A stretch of DNA of 9,796 nucleotides from Arthrobacter sp. (GTDB lineage Bacteria; Actinomycetota; Actinomycetes; Actinomycetales; Micrococcaceae): positions 1-9,796 of the forward strand of contig JASLBS010000042.1 in assembly GCA_030146405.1 (NCBI GenBank). Reading direction: 5' to 3'. Both the position numbers and the translations under genes were made by a program. Positions 1 through 4,867 of this stretch are shown in pieces (positions within the stretch are counted from its first letter, which is position 1; each line of letters begins with the position of its first letter). The notes below the pieces were generated by a model. It worked only from the letters and a program-made list of their open reading frames with translations. It did no database searches and was not told the DNA's origin.

Positions 1-1
1 G

Positions 2-193
2 GGCGTCAACAGGACCGCGATGTTCGGTCTGCACCGCAGGCGTCTTCCTCGGCTGACCGCTGAGCAGAGGGACAGCATTGTTGCGATGTGGCGCACCGAG
101 CTGTTGGCCGCCGATGAAGAAGCGACATGGTTCCTCGAAGCAGGCGACCCGATGGCGTCACCGGTCACATGGGGCTCACCAGCGCTGCGGTGA
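2..193 (+). CDS. C-terminal fragment of an unrecognised protein (5' end outside window)
   Basis: An open frame runs into the window from the left and stops at TGA 191-193, giving the last 63 residues of a protein. The composition looks like real protein: charged and amphipathic, with a likely helix around TAEQRDSIVAMWRTELLAAD and Trp in three places (WRTELL, TWFLEAG, TWGSP). The third codon positions are GC-rich. A 7-bp hairpin begins six bases after the stop, which supports this being the true end of a gene. No family motif is visible in the fragment and I do not recognise it. The start and operon context lie outside the window. An overlapping frame from 78 is also open but has a Cys/Arg/Ser-rich, out-of-frame composition and is probably a shadow. 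Confidence 0.55.
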   Translation, partial: GVNRTAMFGLHRRRLPRLTAEQRDSIVAMWRTELLAADEEATWFLEAGDPMASPVTWGSPALR

Positions 194-199
194 TACCCA

Positions 200-215
200 C
201 CCAGCGCTCGCTGGG
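200..215 (+). terminator. Short hairpin after the first gene (possible terminator)
   Basis: CCCAGCG at 200-206 and CGCTGGG at 209-215 are perfect complements with a very tight loop; in practice a 6-bp stem with a GCTC loop. It starts six bases after the stop codon of the partial gene. No T-run follows (GGAAACAGG), so it is at best a weak or factor-assisted terminator. Confidence 0.35.
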
Positions 216-386
216 GGAAACAGGGGGTCGTGCCTGTCGGTCGACCGGAGGATGAGATGCCGACCGGATCTCGGAGCTCGCACCGGGCCGGCTACCGTAA
301 CTCGCGCCGACCACACAGTAGTGCGCTCAGAACGACAGGTACTCACTACTCGCGACGAGTCGCCGCCGGGATGCCTACTGTGGTTC

Positions 387-530
387 ATGTCACATTACGA
401 GCACAGGTGCCAGTGCTGCGGAGAGCTTTGTGAACCTCTCTTCTGCGAGGCATGCCAGGAAGATCACTCTCCGTTGACGAACCCGACCTACCCCACACGA
501 GGGGGCTCGGCGTTCCGCGTCGGGGCGTGA
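387..530 (+). CDS. Candidate small cysteine-rich (zinc-ribbon-like) protein, 47 aa
   Basis: ATG at 387 opens a 47-residue frame ending at TGA 528-530. It has six Cys in the first 23 residues (8, 10, 11, 15, 20, 23). Two CxxC knuckles can be read, C8-x-x-C11 followed by Gly12 and C20-x-x-C23, with His at 3, 6 and 27. That is the arrangement of a small zinc-binding ribbon; the rest (Pro/Thr/Gly-rich tail) looks disordered. The frame stays open upstream to 78, but that part overlaps the real partial gene and does not look like protein, so the internal ATG is preferred. There is no clear Shine-Dalgarno; TACTGT at 376-381 could be a -10 for a near-leaderless mRNA. The family is unknown. It may instead be chance, since Cys clusters can arise in short GC-rich frames. 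Confidence 0.35.
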   Translation: MSHYEHRCQCCGELCEPLFCEACQEDHSPLTNPTYPTRGGSAFRVGA

Positions 531-544
531 AGCACGGTGATTTC

Positions 545-581
545 TGACCCTACCGCCTGCACAGCAATGGAAGCAGGGTCA
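545..581 (+). repeat. TGACCCT / AGGGTCA inverted repeat downstream of the small Cys-rich ORF
   Basis: TGACCCT (545-551) and AGGGTCA (575-581) are perfect 7-bp complements separated by 23 bases. They could form a weak terminator for the 387-530 ORF, or be two half-sites for a dimeric regulator. The same half-site recurs at 612-617 and 627-632. Confidence 0.4.
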
Positions 582-611
582 AGCGGTGCGCCTCTCATGT
601 TTATCGGAGGT

Positions 612-632
612 TGACCCGGTATAGATGGGTCA
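612..632 (+). promoter_or_regulatory. Candidate promoter TATAGA bracketed by a TGACCC/GGGTCA inverted repeat
   Basis: TATAGA at 620-625 matches a sigma-70-type -10 at five of six bases. It sits inside an inverted repeat, TGACCC (612-617) and GGGTCA (627-632). Exactly six bases separate the hexamer from an ATG at 632, the same spacing seen at other genes in this window. No good -35 lies 16-18 bp upstream. A protein bound at the inverted repeat would cover the -10, so repression is the natural guess. That role is inference. Confidence 0.35.
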
Positions 633-676
633 TGGGGGAAGTTCGGGCAACTCAACGAAGGGACAGGTGAACGACC

Positions 677-778
677 TTGGCACTTTTGAAGGGCGGAGCG
701 ACTGCCGTCGGGCGGCTTGTGCGGCTGGTCAGGAACGAGATCGCTGTGCTTGCGGGCCCAGACGAGACCGCGTACTAG
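677..778 (+). CDS. Candidate 33-aa small protein before the terminator
   Basis: A TTG at 677, nine bases after GGACAGG (661-667), could start a 33-residue peptide ending TAG 776-778. The composition is more protein-like than any other frame here: an amphipathic stretch, AVGRLVRLVRNEIAVLAG, then a polar end PDETAY. About three quarters of its third codon positions are G or C. The stop lies just before the intrinsic terminator. The same frame upstream is interrupted by TGA 668-670 after a leaderless-looking ATG at 632, so it may also be a degraded gene. I do not recognise the sequence. Confidence is low because of its length and non-ATG start. Confidence 0.22.
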   Translation: MALLKGGATAVGRLVRLVRNEIAVLAGPDETAY

Positions 779-789
779 ACCCAACACCA

Positions 790-824
790 GAAAGCGCCTC
801 ATCCCCTCAGGGTGAGGCGCTTTC
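790..824 (+). terminator. Strong intrinsic terminator (12-bp stem)
   Basis: The arms GAAAGCGCCTCA (790-801) and TGAGGCGCTTTC (813-824) are perfectly complementary over 12 bp, with an 11-base loop. A modestly T-rich tail follows (GTCGTCTGC). It ends whatever is transcribed from the 600-780 region and isolates the 881 gene. The arm flanks (GAAA/TTTC) could also give a terminator on the other strand. Confidence 0.8.
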
Positions 825-868
825 GTCGTCTGCTGTGCCGTTGACCGGTGCCGTTCGGGGGAACGATC

Positions 869-874
869 TAGGGT
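869..874 (+). promoter_or_regulatory. -10 hexamer TAGGGT for a leaderless start at 881
   Basis: TAGGGT fits the TANNNT pattern and ends exactly six bases before the ATG at 881, placing the expected transcription start on the A of the start codon. No Shine-Dalgarno precedes the ATG. A TTGACC at 841-846 is 22 bp upstream, too far for a normal spacer. The identical hexamer and spacing occur before the exporter gene at 1620. Confidence 0.5.
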
Positions 875-880
875 GGGTCC

Positions 881-1093
881 ATGACCCGTAAGAGGCGCAC
901 TCGTTGGCGCATCGTCATGACCATTGCCGGCGCGTCCTTGATTGCCCTTGTGGTCGCCGCTCGGCGGCTGGGAATCGGTGTCGCGAATGGTGAAGGTCCT
1001 GAACCGTGGCTTGCGTTGATGTTCGTCGTAGGCGCCCTACTGATAGGTGCTGCCGGACTCGGCCGGCTGATTGCACTTCTCCGGAGCAGATGA
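881..1093 (+). CDS. Small two-helix membrane protein, 70 aa
   Basis: A 70-residue protein with a very basic N-terminus (RKRRTRWR, residues 3-10), a first hydrophobic segment at about 11-27, a short Gly/Glu/Pro-rich loop around 31-42, a second hydrophobic segment at about 43-66 (LALMFVVGALLIGAAGL), and a basic end RSR. By the positive-inside rule both termini should face the cytoplasm. No catalytic motif or known family is visible, and the role is unknown. The ATG is supported by a TAGGGT -10 six bases upstream, and transcription into it from the left is blocked by the terminator at 790-824. It is probably a single-gene unit; the next gene starts 526 bp later. Confidence 0.6.
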   Translation: MTRKRRTRWRIVMTIAGASLIALVVAARRLGIGVANGEGPEPWLALMFVVGALLIGAAGLGRLIALLRSR

Positions 1094-1247
1094 GCTTACG
1101 CCCGCCGGTTCGGCTCGCTCGACCCCTGCGGCGTTGTCGAAAATGAAGGCCGGGCCTAGTCTGGAGAAACCGTCGCGGGTCTCTTCTTCAAGCGCGGCGG
1201 GAGGGACGGGCCGGTCCGTATGCTGGGGGTAGCGGGCCGGCCCCGAC

Positions 1248-1280
1248 ACTCCCGTGCCGGCGAAACTCCTGTGCCGGTGA
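1248..1280. repeat. Imperfect tandem repeat, 2 x 16 bp, period 17
   Basis: ACTCCCGTGCCGGCGA (1248-1263) and ACTCCTGTGCCGGTGA (1265-1280) match at 14 of 16 positions and are separated by one base. They directly follow the palindrome GGGCCGGCCC (1234-1243). The function is unknown. Confidence 0.6.
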
Positions 1281-1297
1281 CACGGCGCGTTGAGAAA

Positions 1298-1332
1298 CGG
1301 CCCCCCACCCGGTCTCAAGAGGTGGGGGACCG
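1298..1332. repeat. GC-rich hairpin in the 1094-1619 spacer
   Basis: CCCCCACC (1302-1309) pairs with GGTGGGGG (1321-1328). CGG (1298-1300) pairs with CCG (1330-1332) across one C/A mismatch. There is no T-run on the plus side. On the minus strand the hairpin is followed by CCGTTTCTC, so a weak minus-strand terminator is possible, although no gene is seen feeding into it. Confidence 0.5.
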
Positions 1333-1447
1333 CCCGGCGTCTATAGCCGCCTCGAGAGCGCGACCGCCGCGGTTCTGCTGGGGAAACGACCGCGGGGTGG
1401 GGCTCCCTGTTCTATTTTCCGTTCGCGGAATCCCTGCGGCAATCGGA

Positions 1448-1456
1448 TGTGGACAA
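1448..1456 (-). promoter_or_regulatory. DnaA-box-like site (TTGTCCACA on the minus strand)
   Basis: TGTGGACAA on the plus strand is the complement of TTGTCCACA, the form preferred by DnaA in high-GC actinobacteria such as Streptomyces. It is a single site with no cluster around it, so it is not an origin. It may be a DnaA titration or regulatory site, or chance. Confidence 0.4.
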
Positions 1457-1493
1457 CTAAGCCGAGGGAGTAATCGGGAGCGTCGACCACACG

Positions 1494-1512
1494 TCGTTCA
1501 TTGCCGGAACGA
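1494..1512. promoter_or_regulatory. Operator-like inverted repeat upstream of the exporter gene
   Basis: TCGTTC (1494-1499) and GAACGA (1507-1512) are perfect complements with a 7-bp spacer, a 19-bp footprint typical of a dimeric helix-turn-helix regulator. The site lies about 108 bp upstream of the exporter start at 1620. No regulator gene is adjacent, so assignment to the exporter is inference. Confidence 0.3.
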
Positions 1513-1607
1513 ACCATTGTCGAGCAGTGGGGCAGAGGCGTCAAGGGGCCACCAGATGGTGTGCGCCGGGAAGCCCGAATAGTCCGGAGGCCATCGCCGC
1601 GCTCGGT

Positions 1608-1613
1608 TAGGGT
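1608..1613 (+). promoter_or_regulatory. -10 hexamer TAGGGT for a leaderless start at 1620
   Basis: The hexamer and the six-base spacing to ATG are the same as at 869-881. No Shine-Dalgarno is visible in front of 1620. No clear -35 is present at 16-18 bp. Confidence 0.5.
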
Positions 1614-1619
1614 GTTCGG

Positions 1620-2927
1620 ATGAGCGCTGTGGGCACGGCCAAGCAACACCTGCTGGTGCGCAACCGCAATTTCCGTGCCCTCATGGCTTCCAGCACCTTC
1701 AATGTTCTCGGGAACGCCGTCGCCGCCGTGGCCTTGCCGATCATCGCAGCAGTGGAACTCGACGCCAGCAACTTCGAAGTGGCTGCTCTGGCCGGGATGA
1801 CGTTCCTGCCCTGGCTCCTCTTCGGCCTCGTGATCGGCGTGTGGGTGGATCGACTCCCTCGGAAACCGGTGATGCTGACGTCCCTCGGTGTCCGTGTCGC
1901 CGTCCTGGGTCTCCTGCCCGTGGGCTATTGGCTCGATTTCCTCAGCGTGCCCCTGCTGTTCGTTGCCGCGTTCGTCGCTGGAGTCGCGTCCGTCTTCTTC
2001 CAGCTGGCGGATGCTGCTCTCGTCCAGCAGGCGGTGACACCCGACGAGCTCATGGAGGGCAACGGGCTCATCACCGGATCCGGTGCCGCTGCTGATGCAG
2101 CGGGCCGGTCTGCGGCAGGATGGCTGACCACCCTGGCCGGCGCCTCGAACACGCTGATCGTCCAGTTGCTGGCGTCGATCGTTTCCCTCATCGCCATCCA
2201 GCGTCTCGACGTCAAGGAGATCGTCCAACCGCAGAGCGATCGCCGGATCGCGCGCGAGATGTACGAGGGCCTCCGCTATACGTTCAGCACGGCCCCCCTT
2301 CGCGCCCTCCTCCTCAATGCGGCGCTCTGGAACCTCGGCGGCAACATCGCGGCATCGCTCCTGGTCCTCCTGGTCCTGCGGACGCTGGGCGAGTCGGAGG
2401 TATGGCTCGGGCTCCTGCTGGCAGCCGCGTCGGTGGGGGGAGCGGTCGGCGGAATCACCGCCAGAACGATGGGCGAGCGCTTCGGATCGGGACCGCTCTG
2501 GCGTTGGTCCATGGTCCCGGGTGTGTTCGGCTACGCCTCGCTCCTGATGCTCAGCCCCGGCTGGGGCATGCTGTGGGGCATCGCCGGCATGTTCGTGATG
2601 GGCGCAAGCGTCTCCTGGAACATCGTGGTCGGCTCGAGCTTCCGCCAGCGCGTGTGCCCCCCGGGCATGATGGGCCGCCTCGGCGCTGCGTCACGGACCG
2701 TCAGCTGGGGGATGCTGGCACTCGCGAGTCTGCTCGCGGGCGTCCTCGCCGAGACGGTCGGCATCCGCGAAGCCGTCCTGATCGGCGTCGTCATCGCGGC
2801 CCTGGCGCCGCTCGTCGCCCTGGTTGGACCTCTGCGCGGTATCAGGAGGCTCGAAGACCTCGTCGAAGCCCCGGTCATGGATGCGCCCGTTCTCGATCCA
2901 CTGGTCGACAAGCCGGAGAACGCCTGA
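1620..2927 (+). CDS. Major facilitator superfamily exporter, EntS/MFS_3 (DHA3-like) type
   Basis: A 435-residue integral membrane protein with about twelve hydrophobic segments. The loop between helices 2 and 3 carries MFS motif A (GVWVDRLPRK, about residues 73-82). Around 123-170 the pattern VFFQLADAALVQQAVTPDEL, followed by N148 and a Gly/Ala-rich helix, is characteristic of the EntS/transmembrane-secretion-effector branch. That branch contains proton-driven efflux pumps for siderophores, macrolides and other small molecules. The length is normal for the family and the C-terminal 20 residues are acidic and soluble. The substrate cannot be read from sequence, and no siderophore or antibiotic genes are nearby. 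The start is supported by TAGGGT six bases upstream. It converges on def, whose stop is only 35 bp away, with no clear terminator between them. Confidence 0.85.
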   Translation: MSAVGTAKQHLLVRNRNFRALMASSTFNVLGNAVAAVALPIIAAVELDASNFEVAALAGMTFLPWLLFGLVIGVWVDRLPRKPVMLTSLGVRVAVLGLLPVGYWLDFLSVPLLFVAAFVAGVASVFFQLADAALVQQAVTPDELMEGNGLITGSGAAADAAGRSAAGWLTTLAGASNTLIVQLLASIVSLIAIQRLDVKEIVQPQSDRRIAREMYEGLRYTFSTAPLRALLLNAALWNLGGNIAASLLVLLVLRTLGESEVWLGLLLAAASVGGAVGGITARTMGERFGSGPLWRWSMVPGVFGYASLLMLSPGWGMLWGIAGMFVMGASVSWNIVVGSSFRQRVCPPGMMGRLGAASRTVSWGMLALASLLAGVLAETVGIREAVLIGVVIAALAPLVALVGPLRGIRRLEDLVEAPVMDAPVLDPLVDKPENA

Positions 2928-2962
2928 TCCTGCATACCCACGGGAGCCTGCCCAGGGCCGGG

Positions 2963-3535
2963 TCAGTGCCCGAAGGGATCGGGGTCCACGCCGGGCATCC
3001 ACGTCAGTCCGGGTACGCCCCACCCCTGGTTCCTGATCGCCTTGCTTGCCTTGCGGCCCTGGCGATTGTTGAGGCGGTCGACGTACAGCTTCCCGTCCAG
3101 ATGGTCGTACTCGTGCTGCATGCACCGCGCGAACCATCCGGTGGCCTCGAACTCGACCGGAGCGCCGTCGCCGTCGAAGCCGGACACGCGAGCCCACTCC
3201 GCCCGCTTCAGGGCGAAAGCCTCGCCCGGGACCGACAGGCAGCCCTCGGCTTCTTCCTCCGGGTCCGGATCGGAACCCGGGACCTTCGAGGTGACGAGGG
3301 TCGGGTTCACGAGTACGCCGCGGGGTGGCACGCCGTCGTCGTTCTCCATGGCGTAGACGAAGACACGCAGGCCGACGCCGATCTGGGGCGCCGCGAGACC
3401 GACACCGTTGGCGACATCCATGGTCTCCAGCATGTCGGCGATGAGGGTACGCAACTCGTCGTCGAACGTCCCGACCGGCTGCGCGCGTCGGTGGAGGACG
3501 GGTTCTCCGAGGACGACGATGGGGTGGACAGTCAT
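2963..3535 (-). CDS. def: Peptide deformylase
   Basis: This 190-residue metalloenzyme removes the formyl group from the N-terminal Met of nascent proteins at the ribosome exit. All three family motifs are intact: motif I GVGLAAPQIG (44-53), motif II EGCLS (97-101, Cys99 metal ligand) and motif III QHEYDHL (140-146, His141 and His145 ligands, Glu142 catalytic base). After the core there is a basic segment (DRLNNRQGRKASKAIRNQ) and a hydrophobic/Pro-rich end of about 20 residues. Such an extension is common in actinobacterial Def. The ATG at 3535 is preceded by AGGTAGG, a reasonable Shine-Dalgarno. The acyl-CoA dehydrogenase stop is 5 bp upstream, so def is very likely translated from the same mRNA. 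This is an unusual neighbour, as def is more often found with fmt. Confidence 0.95.
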   Translation of the reverse strand: MTVHPIVVLGEPVLHRRAQPVGTFDDELRTLIADMLETMDVANGVGLAAPQIGVGLRVFVYAMENDDGVPPRGVLVNPTLVTSKVPGSDPDPEEEAEGCLSVPGEAFALKRAEWARVSGFDGDGAPVEFEATGWFARCMQHEYDHLDGKLYVDRLNNRQGRKASKAIRNQGWGVPGLTWMPGVDPDPFGH

Positions 3536-3540
3536 GGAAC

Positions 3541-4713
3541 CTACCTGTTCTGGCTGGAGCGGTCCGCGATCGAGCGACCGATGGACTCACGCATGATCTC
3601 GCTGGTGCCGCCGAAGATGGTCAGGAGGCGCGCGGCAAGGAACGCCTGCGACACCGGGTACTCGAGGATGTAGCCGTAGCCGCCGTGCAACTGCAGGCAC
3701 CGGTCCGTGATCGACTTCGCCCGCTCGCTCGCCCACAGCTTGGCCTGCGCCGCAGCGGTCGGGGTCAGGGTTCCGGCATTGAACGCGAGGACCGCGTTGT
3801 CCACGAAGGTCTCCGTCACCTCGACCTCGGTGAGGACGTCCGCAAGTACGTGCCTGGTGTTCTGGAAGTCGAGCACCCGCTCACCGAACGCGCTGCGATC
3901 GGTGACATAGCGGACGGTCTGCTCGTAGGTCGCCCGGGCCAGCGCAGCGGAGGCGACGGCGATACCGAGACGGCCCTGCGGGATCTGCTCGAGACTGTAG
4001 CGCAGGCCCTGGCCCACCTCGCCGACGAGATCCCCGCCGGGAATCCTCACCTCGTCGAAGAACAGTTCGGCGGTGTCGGAGGCGCGAAGCCCCATCTTGT
4101 CGAGCTGGCGGCCCGGGGTGTATCCCTCACCCCTGCGCACCATGAAGAGCGAGAAGGAATCGCTGGACCCACGACCCGAACTGCCATCGGTGCGCGCGAG
4201 CACGAGGGACGCGTCCCCGCTGATGCCGTTACCGATGAAGACCTTCTGGCCCGAGAGAAGCCAGTCGTCGCCGTCGCGCACCGCACGCGTGCGGATCCCG
4301 CGAAGGTCGCTTCCGGCTCCCGGCTCGGTCCACGCGCAGGAGGTGACGATCTCCCCTGAGACCATGCCCGGAAGCCACCGTTCCTTGAGGTCATCGGACC
4401 CGTGTGCGAGCAGGTGCGGCAGGACGAGGTCGTCATGCAGGTGGAAGGCGAGCCCGACGGCGAGATGATTGCTGCGCGCGAACTCCTCGTCGAGCACGGC
4501 ACGGAAACGGTAGTCGGGCATGCCCGCTCCGCCGAATTCCTCCGGGACCGCCAACCCGAGCAGCCCCTGCTCGCCGGCCGCGGTCCACACGGAGCGGTCC
4601 ATCATGTGCTCCTGGTCCCACCTCGCGTAATGCGGGGAGACCGCTCGTTCGTTGAACTCACGGGCGACGTCGCGGAAGAGTTCGTGATCCTCTTCGAACA
4701 CAGTGCGATCCAT
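3541..4713 (-). CDS. Acyl-CoA dehydrogenase, long-chain (LCAD)-like
   Basis: A 390-residue FAD flavoenzyme expected to introduce the alpha-beta double bond into acyl-CoA thioesters, passing electrons to ETF. Signature 1 is present (AWTEPGAGSDLRG, 127-139). The C-terminal domain has LQLHGGYGYILEYPV (340-354) and FGGTSEIMRE (367-376), closest to the LCAD pattern YGGTNEIMKE. The MCAD-type catalytic Glu (E-G-T) is Gly368, as in LCAD. But the LCAD/IVD-type Glu (PQERL) is also Gly here (PQGRL, Gly247), so the base is unclear; Glu242 is nearby. The ATG at 4713 follows GAAGGA at good distance. The frame remains open upstream through tRNA-His, but that part is translated tRNA and is rejected. It is the first gene of a likely operon with def. 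Its substrate cannot be deduced. Confidence 0.9.
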   Translation of the reverse strand: MDRTVFEEDHELFRDVAREFNERAVSPHYARWDQEHMMDRSVWTAAGEQGLLGLAVPEEFGGAGMPDYRFRAVLDEEFARSNHLAVGLAFHLHDDLVLPHLLAHGSDDLKERWLPGMVSGEIVTSCAWTEPGAGSDLRGIRTRAVRDGDDWLLSGQKVFIGNGISGDASLVLARTDGSSGRGSSDSFSLFMVRRGEGYTPGRQLDKMGLRASDTAELFFDEVRIPGGDLVGEVGQGLRYSLEQIPQGRLGIAVASAALARATYEQTVRYVTDRSAFGERVLDFQNTRHVLADVLTEVEVTETFVDNAVLAFNAGTLTPTAAAQAKLWASERAKSITDRCLQLHGGYGYILEYPVSQAFLAARLLTIFGGTSEIMRESIGRSIADRSSQNR

Positions 4714-4725
4714 GATGGGTCCTTC

Positions 4726-4757
4726 GGTGCTGTCGGGCCGGAGGGCTGCACAGCACC
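4726..4757 (-). promoter_or_regulatory. Inverted repeat GGTGCTGT/ACAGCACC in the acyl-CoA dehydrogenase leader
   Basis: GGTGCTGT (4726-4733) and ACAGCACC (4750-4757) are perfect 8-bp complements with a 16-base spacer. The repeat ends right at the Shine-Dalgarno (complement of 4718-4724). It could be an operator for a fatty-acid regulator or a leader hairpin affecting ribosome access. It is seen in sequence; the function is inferred. Confidence 0.45.
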
Positions 4758-4795
4758 TGGCGGGCTGTCCTCCGGGGCATTGACTTGCTCGGGCC

Positions 4796-4839
4796 GAGAA
4801 AAGCGTATGCCGCCCCGGAGGATCTCCGGAACGGCATAC
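4796..4839 (-). terminator. Intrinsic terminator downstream of tRNA-His
   Basis: On the minus strand GTATGCCG and CGGCATAC (complements of 4832-4839 and 4805-4812) form an 8-bp stem. A TT/GG internal loop follows, then a 6-bp stem CCGGAG/CTCCGG closed by an ATC triloop. It is followed by GCTTTTCTC. The stem plus T-run, 29 bases after the tRNA 3' end, makes this a convincing terminator that separates tRNA-His from the acyl-CoA dehydrogenase-def operon. Confidence 0.8.
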
Positions 4840-4842
4840 ATT

Positions 4843-4860
4843 GTCAGGATCGATCCTGAC
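4843..4860. repeat. 18-bp perfect palindrome next to tRNA-His
   Basis: GTCAGGATCGATCCTGAC reads the same on both strands. It lies between the tRNA-His 3' end (4868) and the terminator hairpin (4805-4839). As RNA it can fold as a 7-bp stem with a TCGA loop, giving two hairpins in tandem after the tRNA. It could be a 3'-processing signal or a protein site. Confidence 0.7.
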
Positions 4861-4867
4861 CGCTGAG

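Larger units (their letters stand above)
632..828 (+). ncRNA. Candidate compact transcription unit (small RNA or small-peptide mRNA)
   Basis: Between the TATAGA hexamer (620-625) and the strong terminator (790-824) lie about 200 bases with no conventional gene. If transcribed from about 632, the RNA would start at an ATG opening a 12-codon frame with four Arg codons, ending TGA 668-670. The same frame reopens afterwards and runs to TAG 776-778, twelve bases before the terminator stem. It may therefore be a structured small RNA, a short mRNA, or a leader/attenuator-like remnant. There is no direct evidence of expression. Confidence 0.25.
1094..1619. other. 526-bp intergenic region without a convincing gene
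   Basis: No frame here on either strand has protein-like composition with a credible start. What it holds: a GGGCCGGCCC palindrome (1234-1243), a 16-bp imperfect tandem repeat (1248-1280), a GC-rich hairpin (1298-1332), a CCGCGGT/ACCGCGG inverted repeat (1367-1373 and 1389-1395), a 5-bp stem with TTCG tetraloop (1417-1430), a DnaA-box-like TGTGGACAA (1448-1456), a TCGTTC-N7-GAACGA inverted repeat (1494-1512) and CACCA-GA-TGGTG (1550-1561). The last two may bear on control of the exporter gene at 1620. No tRNA or recognisable riboswitch was seen. Confidence 0.6.

Noticed and set aside
790..824. ilv-type transcription attenuator
   Set aside because: The stem resembles an attenuator terminator, but the upstream short frames lack runs of branched-chain codons, and no biosynthetic gene follows.
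1220..1582. Plus-strand 120-codon frame in the 1094-1619 spacer
   Set aside because: Arg/Pro/Ser/Cys-rich with no domain features. It spans several inverted repeats and has no ribosome binding site.
1341..2228. 295-codon minus-strand frame opposite the exporter start
   Set aside because: Low-complexity charged shadow composition; it overlaps the exporter's membrane helices and has no credible start.
2120..3673. 517-codon plus-strand frame over the exporter and def
   Set aside because: Arg/Pro/Gly-rich composition typical of a shadow frame in GC-rich DNA. It overlaps two genes with clear family motifs.
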